A model generated the notes under the pieces. The model did not search any database and was not told the origin of the DNA. It saw nothing but the letters and a program-made list of their open reading frames with translations. Positions 1 to 6,357 of a stretch of 64,000 nucleotides of DNA are shown here, one piece after another. Source of the stretch: Leclercia adecarboxylata (GTDB lineage: Bacteria; Pseudomonadota; Gammaproteobacteria; Enterobacterales; Enterobacteriaceae). A program made the translations under genes and the position numbers. Numbering within the stretch: position 1 is the stretch's first letter; each line of letters starts with the position of its first letter. The stretch spans positions 1 to 64,000 of the forward strand of contig DERO01000050.1 in NCBI GenBank assembly GCA_002360945.1. The letters run 5' to 3'.

Positions 1-1128
1 CAGGATCCCGCGGTCGATATAAGGGGTGGCTACCCAGGCTTTAGTGAATTGCAGCAGCAGGCCCAGCTCATGGCGTTTATCCATGCTGAAAACTTTGCGA
101 ATGGCGTTGGTATAGCGCCAAAGGTCTTTGGTATCAAACGCCTTAACTTCCGGGAAGTTTTCAGCAGCGAGCAGCAGATCCTGGACATAGCCGTTATCGG
201 TATCCATCTCCATCGCCTGCAGCTCAGCATTCTCGCCGCGTGTGATGTGGTGGCGCAGTTCGTCTACCGTCAGTTGGGCCAGCAGTTGTTTGCGGAATGG
301 CAATTTGCATACCGCGTAACGAGTAAGCTCATCGCCGTTTTTGAGAACGCGCAGGCCGTTCTCATACCAGTAGTCCGGTTCATCCTTGGCTGGGAGCTTG
401 CCGATCTTCCAGTCTTCAACCAGCTGATTGCGGTCACCGGCCTTAATCCAGCCCGACATGAACGTGGCCAGCAGCGCGGGTTCGTGTTCATTATCCTGCG
501 GGAAAACGTCTTTGATGGCCTGGACCAGTTTCCACTCGGCATGCAGGCTGAGATCGCTCACATCAGGAACATCATTTTTGGCCTGCAGCAGGTTTTGGAA
601 GTAAACAATTCCCTCATCCATTACCAGTTCATTAGCGACTATCAGCTGATCCTGGCTGATCTCCGAATGGTATTTGTCGCTCAGAAGATGGACGGCGTAG
701 CGGACAGCCGGGGTGCGATTTTCAAGCAGAGAAGTGTTGCCCGCATCAACGGTATCAATGGAGGTTTCCGTCGTGGCGGGGAGACCCGCATCGCTGGTGG
801 TGGTAATGGTGCTGGCCGGGGCGATGGTGGTTTCACCCTGATCCGCGGCACCGGGGATCACGTTCCAGGTGCGCTGGTCGTCGGCCAGGGCGTAGCGCTT
901 ACAGAACTCAAAGCAGACGGAACCTTCCTCTGGCAGATCGTTAATAACTGGCATGTCGGTGCGGATAGGCTTGGAGTAGTCCTTACCGCGGCCAGTTTCG
1001 ATGCCAGCATCTTCCAACGCAACATCGAGCGTCAGGGCGGCGCGCGCTTCGCTTTTTGCAGTGAACCAAATCACTGCATCTTGCTTACCTGATTTCTGGG
1101 TTGCCTTAATCTGATAAAAAAATTCCAT
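1..1128 (-). CDS. recE: Exodeoxyribonuclease VIII (RecE) N-terminal part, cut by window edge
   Basis: Leftward gene whose start ATG is at 1128 behind a GAGG Shine-Dalgarno; 376 codons run to the window edge without a stop. The protein starts MEFFYQIKATQKSGKQ and has the segment PVINDLPEEG followed by KRYALADDQRTW, which matches the N-terminal part of Rac prophage RecE (there PVVNDLPAEG and ERYQLSKDSMTW). RecE is a 5'-3' double-strand exonuclease that works with the annealing protein RecT in phage recombination; the nuclease domain is C-terminal and lies outside the window. The N-terminal half has no known activity. It is the last visible gene of the leftward early operon. The long reading frame on the other strand is only antisense. 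Confidence 0.85.
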   Translation of the reverse strand, partial: MEFFYQIKATQKSGKQDAVIWFTAKSEARAALTLDVALEDAGIETGRGKDYSKPIRTDMPVINDLPEEGSVCFEFCKRYALADDQRTWNVIPGAADQGETTIAPASTITTTSDAGLPATTETSIDTVDAGNTSLLENRTPAVRYAVHLLSDKYHSEISQDQLIVANELVMDEGIVYFQNLLQAKNDVPDVSDLSLHAEWKLVQAIKDVFPQDNEHEPALLATFMSGWIKAGDRNQLVEDWKIGKLPAKDEPDYWYENGLRVLKNGDELTRYAVCKLPFRKQLLAQLTVDELRHHITRGENAELQAMEMDTDNGYVQDLLLAAENFPEVKAFDTKDLWRYTNAIRKVFSMDKRHELGLLLQFTKAWVATPYIDRGIL

Positions 1129-1187
1129 GGTGGAGCCTCTTTTGGGTGTAAGATACCCAACAGCTAATGAGCGCTGCTTAGGTAGTG

Positions 1188-1208
1188 GTCATTGGTCAAA
1201 ACTCGATT
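1188..1208 (-). repeat. Boundary repeat copy A
   Basis: Minus-strand AATCGAGTTTTGACCAATGA, oriented with leftward transcription, about 60 bases upstream of recE. One of four copies in the early region. The ATG inside the motif opens a four-codon frame (MTTT, stop). Confidence 0.8.
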
Positions 1209-1265
1209 CCGGAAAGCTTTGGTCGGCTGACCGGGTACTGAACCCGCCTTGCGCGGGTTTTGTGC

Positions 1266-1607
1266 TTACAGGGAGCTGGTTTTGTTTACCAGCTGGGAGA
1301 CAAGTACGCTTTCCAGCGCATCAAGCACCGGGTCGAACGCGGTGTTCGACGGGATCTTGCTCACTGCGCGGATTACTGCGGAAACTGAGATATCACCTTC
1401 ACGCAGACTGTAACCACCACCGGGCCCTCTGTGTGAGGTTACAAGGTTGCCGCTGCGCAGCCGCTTGAAGATTTGCTCCAGGTAGGAAACCGAGAGCTTC
1501 ATTTCTTTACTCAGCGTGGCCAGCGGAACTGGTGTGCCGCAATAGATTCTGTCCAGAACAGCAACAGCCTGGACGGATGCCATCACTCTTTTCATTCCAA
1601 ATTCCAT
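1266..1607 (-). CDS. Rrf2/IscR-like transcription regulator, prophage-encoded
   Basis: 113-residue winged-helix protein. Residues about 29-70 (LATLSKEMKLSVSYLEQIFK, then RGPGGGYSL) match the DNA-binding domain of the Rrf2 family, closest in pattern to IscR (LSYLEQLFSRLR, RGPGGGYLL). IscR uses three cysteines to hold a [2Fe-2S] cluster; this protein has one cysteine (IYCGTP) and no ligand cluster, so it probably does not sense iron-sulfur status, or binds DNA constitutively. The start is chosen from GAAGGGA eight bases upstream of the ATG. It lies between DUF1482 and recE, directly after a boundary repeat. Target unknown; an inverted repeat at 1142-1160 (TTGGGT, seven-base spacer, ACCCAA) in the recE leader is one candidate site. 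Confidence 0.8.
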   Translation of the reverse strand: MEFGMKRVMASVQAVAVLDRIYCGTPVPLATLSKEMKLSVSYLEQIFKRLRSGNLVTSHRGPGGGYSLREGDISVSAVIRAVSKIPSNTAFDPVLDALESVLVSQLVNKTSSL

Positions 1608-1633
1608 AACGGATCCCTTCAGGGCCAGTCAGG

Positions 1634-1653
1634 CCATTGGTAAAAACTCGATT
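1634..1653 (-). repeat. Boundary repeat copy B
   Basis: Minus-strand AATCGAGTTTTTACCAATGG, fused to the stop codon of the DUF1482 gene (TAATCGAG) and 27 bases upstream of the Rrf2-like start. The ATG in the motif opens a two-codon frame (MA, stop). Confidence 0.75.
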
Positions 1654-1834
1654 AAAAATGTAACGCTGGCTGTTGGTCGGCAGCCGATTTGTACGGGTAA
1701 CACTGTCCTTTCACGTGCTGCTCTACGGCAGCTGCTTCACAAACCGCCTCGGTCTTATTAACCCCGAGCATGATGTCTGAGCATTCCCCGGTGAGGGCGC
1801 AGACGGTAACGATTAAGGCGAAAAGCGAGTTCAT
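1652..1834 (-). CDS. DUF1482-type small prophage protein
   Basis: 60 residues beginning MNSLFALIVTVCALTGECSD, with a hydrophobic N-terminus that may be a signal or membrane segment, and four cysteines spread over the chain, ending CYPYKSAADQQPALHF. The size, the N-terminal LIVTVC pattern and the CYP motif fit the DUF1482 family found in leftward operons of lambdoid prophages; function unknown. It overlaps the upstream small gene by four bases, so the two are translationally coupled. A possible disulfide-bonded periplasmic peptide is inference only. Confidence 0.7.
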   Translation of the reverse strand: MNSLFALIVTVCALTGECSDIMLGVNKTEAVCEAAAVEQHVKGQCYPYKSAADQQPALHF

Positions 1835-1953
1835 GCGTTGAGCTCGGGATTACCTTTCTGCGCCATGAAGTAGCAGAACTTGCGGATCAGGACTTCAACG
1901 ATGTTGAGGCGAATAGCCTGCTGTTTAACGGGGTTACGTGCGTAGTCGATCAT
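1831..1953 (-). CDS. Small early protein, unknown function
   Basis: 40 residues starting MIDYARNPVKQQAIRLNIVE. The start at 1953 has AAGGAG at good spacing. The frame is open upstream to an ATG at 2025 (64 residues), but that start has only a weak GATGAG in front. It is the first gene after the leftward promoter, the position of kil/cIII-type host-takeover peptides in lambdoid phages; I see no convincing similarity to any of them, so no function is assigned. Confidence 0.6.
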   Translation of the reverse strand: MIDYARNPVKQQAIRLNIVEVLIRKFCYFMAQKGNPELNA

Positions 1954-2101
1954 GGTTATCTCCTTGTTGCCCTTTGCGTCTGGCCGACGGAACGGTAAAG
2001 CCTGCTGCGCGATAGTTTTTGTCATCTCATCCGGTGTTTCGTATGCCGCCGGCAGCTACTACGTGGGCGTCCTGCCTGGATGACGTGTTGGGATGGGAGA
2101 A

Positions 2102-2130
2102 TTATTATCGAAGTAATCGATAATAGTCAA
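2102..2130 (-). promoter_or_regulatory. Leftward early promoter (pL-like) with operator palindrome
   Basis: Minus-strand -35 TTGACT (2125-2130), 17-base spacer and -10 TAATAA (2102-2107). The spacer holds a perfect inverted repeat: ATTATCGA at 2104-2111, five bases, TCGATAAT at 2117-2124. The same TTATCGATTA core follows the -35 of the rightward promoter, so it is the likely binding site for the repressor and/or Cro-like protein. Confidence 0.8.
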
Positions 2131-2210
2131 ATTAAATTGATAGACAGGGGCGTAAAAAAGCGGTAGGTCAGAATTAGCCTACTACAGCGGAACAGAAGAG
2201 CGTTGAAGGA

Positions 2211-2633
2211 TTACTTAGCTGGAGGGATCAGATTTCTTTTTTGTAAATAAGAGGTTGCGAAATCATCAAGTTCCTTAAGGCGAAGCTCTATCATCCTGAT
2301 TATTTTTTCTTTTTCATCGTCGGTAGGAAGTTCTTCAAAAACCTCGAGAAGTTTGGATTGCAACTCAGTCGCCGGTTTAAATGAAGGCTTTGGCGCCCAT
2401 GGATCAAGGTCTTCTTTAGGCTCGTTATCTTCCATAAAGAACCATGAAAGCGGATACCCCGTTGCAGCGGGAAGGCGGTTTAAAATTTCAGAGCGAGGCA
2501 ATATGTCGGAGTTACACCAACCATTAACAGATTGAGCTTTAACGCCAAGCCTGCGTGCCAGCTCAGATTGGGACATCCCGAGATCATTAATCGCTTTTAG
2601 TAATCTCTTTCCGAAGTTCATCTCTTTATCCAT
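2211..2633 (-). CDS. XRE-family phage repressor (CI position), no cleavage domain
   Basis: 140 residues. Residues about 7-65 form a Cro/CI-type helix-turn-helix (MSQSELARRLGVKAQSVNGW). The C-terminal half (about 75-140) is acidic then basic and helical and has none of the S24/LexA peptidase motifs (no Ala-Gly cleavage site, no Ser-Met or Lys motif). The short length and position between two divergent promoters make it the lysogenic repressor, like RacR-type repressors. It cannot self-cleave with RecA, so induction must use another route. A second ATG four codons downstream is possible. Its own promoter has a TATAAT -10 at 2651-2656. Confidence 0.8.
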   Translation of the reverse strand: MDKEMNFGKRLLKAINDLGMSQSELARRLGVKAQSVNGWCNSDILPRSEILNRLPAATGYPLSWFFMEDNEPKEDLDPWAPKPSFKPATELQSKLLEVFEELPTDDEKEKIIRMIELRLKELDDFATSYLQKRNLIPPAK

Positions 2634-2650
2634 TCAGATACTTAAAAACA

Positions 2651-2671
2651 ATTATACAGATTTTTTCTGTA
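2651..2671 (-). promoter_or_regulatory. Repressor promoter -10 with overlapping palindrome
   Basis: Minus-strand TATAAT at 2651-2656, 18 bases upstream of the repressor start, overlaps a perfect inverted repeat: TACAGA (2655-2660), five T, TCTGTA (2666-2671). No good -35 is present, as in activated maintenance promoters. This palindrome is unrelated to the TTATCGA half-sites, so two different operators may exist. Confidence 0.55.
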
Positions 2672-2678
2672 GTCTCTC

Positions 2679-2720
2679 TTATCGAAATAATTTGACGTTA
2701 TCGATTAAATTTGATTTATT
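2679..2720 (+). promoter_or_regulatory. Rightward early promoter (pR-like) and operator half-sites
   Basis: -35 TTGACG (2692-2697), 17-base spacer starting TTATCGATTA, -10 TTTATT (2715-2720). A second TTATCGA half-site lies at 2679-2685 upstream of the -35. Same architecture as the leftward promoter at 2102-2130. Confidence 0.75.
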
Positions 2721-2751
2721 AGCCTTCATTGATACCAACAGAGATGAACCA

Positions 2752-2979
2752 ATGAAGACATCAATTCAAAAAAAGCTCTTAAGCGTCTGCAGCCAGGCTG
2801 AACTTGGGCGCCGGATGAAGAGAAGGGCCCAGACAGTAAACGGCTGGTTTAAAAATAAAATCCCTGGAGAACTGGTTCTCAAAGTGAGCGAGGTAGTGGA
2901 TTTCAAAGTAACTCCTCACGAGTTGCGCCCTGATCTGTATCCAAACCCCACCGATGGTTTACCTCAAAAGGATGCCTGA
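2752..2979 (+). CDS. Cro-like / YdaS-family helix-turn-helix protein
   Basis: 75 residues from the ATG at 2752; the frame opens at 2692 but that start overlaps the promoter. Residues 13-45 (CSQAELGRRMKRRAQTVNGW, then FKNKIPGELVLKVSEVVDF) are a small helix-turn-helix, and the tail VTPHELRPDLYPN is the usual end of YdaS/Cro-like prophage regulators. First gene of the rightward operon, transcribed away from the repressor, so its expected job is to shut down repressor synthesis and tune early promoters. The QTVNGW recognition region resembles QSVNGW in the repressor, consistent with shared operators. Confidence 0.8.
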   Translation: MKTSIQKKLLSVCSQAELGRRMKRRAQTVNGWFKNKIPGELVLKVSEVVDFKVTPHELRPDLYPNPTDGLPQKDA

Positions 2980-2981
2980 CC

Positions 2982-3536
2982 ATGCACTCGGTAACTTTTC
3001 AACATATTAACCAGCAGACCGCCGCTCCGCTGAAATCGAAAAATCATTATGAACCTCGCCGCAGAGACAACTTACGCCGCCAATCTATCTTGGCAGCTGT
3101 TCGTGAATGGGAGCTCACTCTTCCCGGGCAGGCGCAGGACGTTATTACGCAGCTGGTGGCCGAACAGTGGGCTCTGGAGGGTGGCAGAGGGATAACAGTG
3201 AACAAGCAGAACCTCTATCGCTACCTGAAAAACGAAACCAACTCCAGCAAGTACACGGCTCACGTCATGCAGCTCGCAAACGCGATCGGTTTGGCAATGC
3301 CCATTGAGATCGCCAGAAAGCATGGCCTTCGACAGGGTAAAACCGATATCGAGCTGGTGGCCGATGCAATAAAAGAGACTGGCGAGCATCACCAGGCAAA
3401 GTTGCTGGGCCTGCCGAGTAAGAAACAAGCGAAGGAGGGTTTTGAAAACCTCCTATCCAACGCAGCATTGTTACCGGGAGAACTTGCCGGCGTGATGATC
3501 GCCCACCTCCAAGCATTAGCACCACTTTTTACGTAA
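2982..3536 (+). CDS. CII-position regulator / YdaT-type protein
   Basis: 184-residue basic protein beginning MHSVTFQHINQQ, two bases after the cro-like stop. The centre (RRQSILAAVREWELTLPGQA, GITVNKQNLYRYLKNET) looks like a helical DNA-binding protein; I believe this type is often labelled YdaT toxin family, but I could not confirm that. Position after Cro and before replication genes is where lambdoid phages carry CII. A role as an activator of lysogeny or as a host-toxic early protein are both possible. Its stop codon forms the start of a boundary repeat. Confidence 0.6.
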   Translation: MHSVTFQHINQQTAAPLKSKNHYEPRRRDNLRRQSILAAVREWELTLPGQAQDVITQLVAEQWALEGGRGITVNKQNLYRYLKNETNSSKYTAHVMQLANAIGLAMPIEIARKHGLRQGKTDIELVADAIKETGEHHQAKLLGLPSKKQAKEGFENLLSNAALLPGELAGVMIAHLQALAPLFT

Positions 3537-3556
3537 TCGAGTTTTGACCAATGACC
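3535..3556 (+). repeat. Boundary repeat copy C
   Basis: Plus-strand AATCGAGTTTTGACCAATGA (plus CC) joined to the stop codon of the upstream gene, 35 bases before the replication gene. Its ATG (3551) opens a 25-codon frame that overlaps the start of the next gene out of frame. Confidence 0.8.
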
Positions 3557-3590
3557 ATACGACCCGGTACGCCGGGCAACAGGAGTAAAC

Positions 3591-4403
3591 ATGGCAGCGC
3601 TGCCCTATATGCAACTCTACATTGCTGATTACCTGGCGGACACCATGCATCTGTCTACGGAAGAGCACGGCGCTTACCTGCTGCTGATGTTCAATTACTG
3701 GCAGACAGGAAGACCGATCCCTAAAAACAGGCTGGCGAAAATAGCACGGCTGAGCAACGACCGTTGGAACGCCGTTGAGCCTTCGTTAAAAGAGTTTTTT
3801 AACGACAACGGTAGCGAGTGGTCGCAAGAGCGAATTGAGAGGGATCTGGAGGCAGTGAAAACTTCGCTCAGTCAGAAGTCCGCAGCAGGAAAAGCATCAG
3901 CGCAGGCGAGAAAGGCCAAAAAAGAAACTAAAGGTCAACGGAATGATAACGGGTGTTCAACGGGCGTTGAATCACCGTTGCAACAGGAGGCCAACGGAAA
4001 CCCAACTAATAAAGATACAGATACAGATACAGATACAGATACAGATCTAAAAGAAAACCCAGATATAGAGGAGCGCGAGCAAAACGAATATTTCCCGCCG
4101 TTTGGAAAATTCCCGATCACCAACGAGTGGATCCCCGGCGCTGATTTCGTAGGACAGGCTGCGCTCTGGGGCATCAACCTTGGTGAGCGTCCGGGTTATA
4201 CCGCTGTAGAGCTGCAGCAGTTCCGTGATTACTGGCAATGCGAGGGGAAAGTAAAACACCACATCCAGTGGGAGCAGACCTTTGCGTCCAGTCTGCAAAC
4301 ATCTCGTGCTAAAGCGGCCGCACAGGCGAAAGGCCAGCGCCGCCAGCCAGCCCTGACAGTATCGACACCCGATACTGAAATACCACCGGGATTTAGGGGG
4401 TAG
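3591..4403 (+). CDS. Replication protein, DUF1376 plus DnaT-like C-terminal domain
   Basis: 270 residues. Residues 1-85 (MAALPYMQLYIADYLADTMH) are a DUF1376 domain typical of phage replication initiators. A hydrophilic linker with an alternating Asp-Thr tract follows. Residues about 170-240 (FPITNEWIPGADFVGQAA, then a helical segment with FRDYWQCEGK) match the DnaT C-terminal ssDNA-binding region. With the DnaC-like gene directly downstream (two-base gap) it forms a helicase-loading pair in the place of lambda O and P. Start chosen from AGGAG eight bases upstream. Confidence 0.8.
   Translation: MAALPYMQLYIADYLADTMHLSTEEHGAYLLLMFNYWQTGRPIPKNRLAKIARLSNDRWNAVEPSLKEFFNDNGSEWSQERIERDLEAVKTSLSQKSAAGKASAQARKAKKETKGQRNDNGCSTGVESPLQQEANGNPTNKDTDTDTDTDTDLKENPDIEEREQNEYFPPFGKFPITNEWIPGADFVGQAALWGINLGERPGYTAVELQQFRDYWQCEGKVKHHIQWEQTFASSLQTSRAKAAAQAKGQRRQPALTVSTPDTEIPPGFRG
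4014..4046 (+). repeat. Hexanucleotide tandem repeat (GATACA)5
   Basis: Five perfect GATACA units plus GAT within the linker of the replication protein, encoding DTDTDTDTDTD. Unit gain or loss keeps the reading frame and would only change linker length. Confidence 0.95.
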
Positions 4404-4405
4404 CG

Positions 4406-5146
4406 ATGAAAACGACGAATGACGTTCTGGGCCGCCTTCAGCGACTGATCCCTGAAGGCATTCAGCCAAAGTTCACCAACGCCAAGGAGTTGATGGCCTG
4501 GCAGCAGGAGGAGGGGCGAAAGAGAGCTGCGGAGCTGGAAAAAGAAAATCAGCGCGCACGCTCAGAGAAGATTTTTGGGCGGTCCGGTATTTGCGATCTG
4601 CACCGCAATTGCACCTTCGCGAATTACCAAGTGAGCAACGAGGGGCAAAAGAACGCGCTGACCTTGGCAAAGAGTTATGCCCAGAACTTCGGCAGCGGGT
4701 TTGCCAGCTTTGTGTTCAGTGGTGGCTGCGGTACCGGGAAGAATCATCTGGCTGCGGCAATAGGCAATTTCCTGCTGCAGCGTGATTACTCTGTTCTGGT
4801 GGTGACCGTTCCGGACCTGATGCTGCGCGCGCGGAAATGCTATGACGAAGGCCAGTCAGAATCTGCGTTGCTGGACGATCTTTGCAAAGTGAGTCTGCTG
4901 GTACTGGATGAGGTCGGGGTACAGCGCGAAACACGTAACGAGTGGGTATTGCTTAATCAGATTATCGATCGCCGCCTGGCGGCAATGAAACCAGTGGGGG
5001 TACTGACAAACCTGAATTTTGACGAGTTATCGAAAACCCTGGGTGAGCGGGTAATGGACCGGCTGACCATGGATAACGGGATCTGGGTGAATTTTGCCTG
5101 GGGCAGCTACCGCAAAAACGTGAGCCATTTGCGGCTTGTGAAATAA
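4406..5146 (+). CDS. DnaC-like helicase loader (AAA+ ATPase)
   Basis: 246 residues, same size as E. coli DnaC (245). Walker A is FSGGCGTGKNH at about 104-114, identical in the GTGKNHLAAAI stretch to DnaC; Walker B is LLVLDEVGVQ at about 164-173; a sensor-type ERVMDRL follows. The N-terminal 60 residues are charged and helical, where DnaC contacts DnaB. It should load host DnaB helicase at the phage origin together with the upstream protein. It is likely a phage relative of host DnaC rather than lambda P. Confidence 0.88.
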   Translation: MKTTNDVLGRLQRLIPEGIQPKFTNAKELMAWQQEEGRKRAAELEKENQRARSEKIFGRSGICDLHRNCTFANYQVSNEGQKNALTLAKSYAQNFGSGFASFVFSGGCGTGKNHLAAAIGNFLLQRDYSVLVVTVPDLMLRARKCYDEGQSESALLDDLCKVSLLVLDEVGVQRETRNEWVLLNQIIDRRLAAMKPVGVLTNLNFDELSKTLGERVMDRLTMDNGIWVNFAWGSYRKNVSHLRLVK

Positions 5147-5149
5147 CCA

Positions 5150-5170
5150 AACGAGTTTTGACCAATGACC
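5150..5170 (+). repeat. Boundary repeat copy D
   Basis: Plus-strand AACGAGTTTTGACCAATGAC just after the DnaC-like stop. Here the ATG in the motif (5165) is the start codon of the next gene, so this copy supplies its translation start. Confidence 0.8.
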
Positions 5171-5584
5171 AAACCATTAACCCAGAAAGAACAGGTGGCG
5201 ATTTTTGTGCGCTATCAGCCGAACTGCGCCGTCGGCGACGTTTCCGAAGCGCTGGATATGTCAGGTGCAACAGCAGGAAAGCTACTGCGCGAGCTGAGTG
5301 ACGATGGGGTAATAACCCGATCCCGCAACAGCGTCCAGTACACCTATGCGGCGGTACCGCATGCCGATATTCCGGATGTAATCCTTCCGTGCATGGAGGA
5401 GAAAAGCGACTCGATCATGATGCAGGCTGCCGAGCAGAAGGCGAAGGCGCTGGAAGAAAAGGGGCTGTGGCGCCGCGCTGCAGCGGTGTATTCGGACATG
5501 TTCGGCATTGCCTGCAACTCTTTGGAGGTTGCCCGCATCGCCAAACGCCGCAAAGAGTGCCTGCGCCAGGCGGGAAGGGCCTGA
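5165..5584 (+). CDS. PerC-family regulator with winged helix
   Basis: 139 residues. Residues about 5-60 (QKEQVAIFVRYQPNCAVGDV, GKLLRELSDDGVITRS) form a winged helix; residues about 98-135 (ALEEKGLWRRAAAVYSDMF, ARIAKRRKECL) are the PerC signature. PerC-type proteins are prophage transcription regulators, some of which act on host virulence genes; the target here cannot be told. There is no clear Shine-Dalgarno; the ATG is that of boundary repeat D. It overlaps nothing and is followed after three bases by the next small DNA-binding gene. Confidence 0.75.
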   Translation: MTKPLTQKEQVAIFVRYQPNCAVGDVSEALDMSGATAGKLLRELSDDGVITRSRNSVQYTYAAVPHADIPDVILPCMEEKSDSIMMQAAEQKAKALEEKGLWRRAAAVYSDMFGIACNSLEVARIAKRRKECLRQAGRA

Positions 5585-5587
5585 CTG

Positions 5588-5848
5588 ATGCCAAGACCAA
5601 AAACTCACAGGGAGCGCACCCTGTTCATCGCCTGGATTATCGAGCTGGTGAAAAAGCAAGGCCGCGCTACGATCAATGATGTCGTCGCCATGTTCGGCCT
5701 ACATCGCACCACCGCCGAGAAGTACATCCGGGCTGCCATAGAGCAGGGTCATCTTATCCGCCACGGACGCTGCGGCGTCTTCCGCAACCAGCGGGCAGCT
5801 ATTGACTTTGACATGGAGCGTTACACCCATCGTATGACGGCGAAATGA
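5588..5848 (+). CDS. DUF977-type DNA-binding protein
   Basis: 86 residues, MPRPKTHRERTLFIAWIIEL then a winged-helix-like segment (INDVVAMFGLHRTTAEKYIR) and GHLIRHGRCGVFRNQRA. The pattern fits DUF977, small proteins found at the end of phage replication modules. Probably a transcription regulator; role unknown. It closes the rightward early operon before the reversed NACHT island. Confidence 0.7.
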   Translation: MPRPKTHRERTLFIAWIIELVKKQGRATINDVVAMFGLHRTTAEKYIRAAIEQGHLIRHGRCGVFRNQRAAIDFDMERYTHRMTAK

Positions 5849-6357
5849 AACTAAAGCTTGAGAGTTAACTATCAACAAGCCGCCCGGAAAGGATTTTAGG
5901 GCGGCTATGAGCGAAAGGCGGGCAATAATAGTTATCACATATAGTCATCAAGGCCGATGAAATATATATAATTTATTACCTTATAGTTCTATAGGAAGCA
6001 CTGAAAATTGATGACTAAAAACCAACTCTTGCTAAACAAATGAACTTTAATTAATGAGTTTAATTGAATGATTCTTAACTCCAAGTGCAAGGTGGTTAAT
6101 GTTTTCTCCGCAAGAAAAATTTGTTATCACAGAGTTGCATATCCCCACCAAGACCCAAGGATTAGATTTAGACTTGCACTTGAATACCTCCCTCATAAAG
6201 AGAGAGGTATCGAAGATTATTTCTCACTTATTTTTTCGTTATTCATCACTCACACCCCATTAAGGAAATGTTATGTTTTCTTACCTCGAATTAGGAGAAC
6301 TAAACCTAGCGTTGAAAATCATAAATTCTTCCCCTGCCAAATTAAAGTCTTAGTGTT
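5849..6357. other. AT-rich spacer between early operon and NACHT gene
   Basis: No convincing gene. A hairpin with 8-base arms (AGCCGCCC 5878-5885, GGGCGGCT 5899-5906) follows the early operon. Another stem (ATACCTC 6184-6190, GAGGTAT 6204-6210) may end the leftward NACHT transcript. A 119-codon open frame (6068-6427, plus) overlaps the NACHT 3' end and lacks a ribosome site and coding character. Confidence 0.6.

Noticed and set aside
49..1092. 347-codon open frame on the plus strand
   Set aside because: Antisense to recE; the minus frame matches RecE and the plus frame has no ribosome site or family.
4014..4046. Phase-variable on/off switch by the GATACA repeat
   Set aside because: Six-base units keep the frame, so it cannot switch the gene off.
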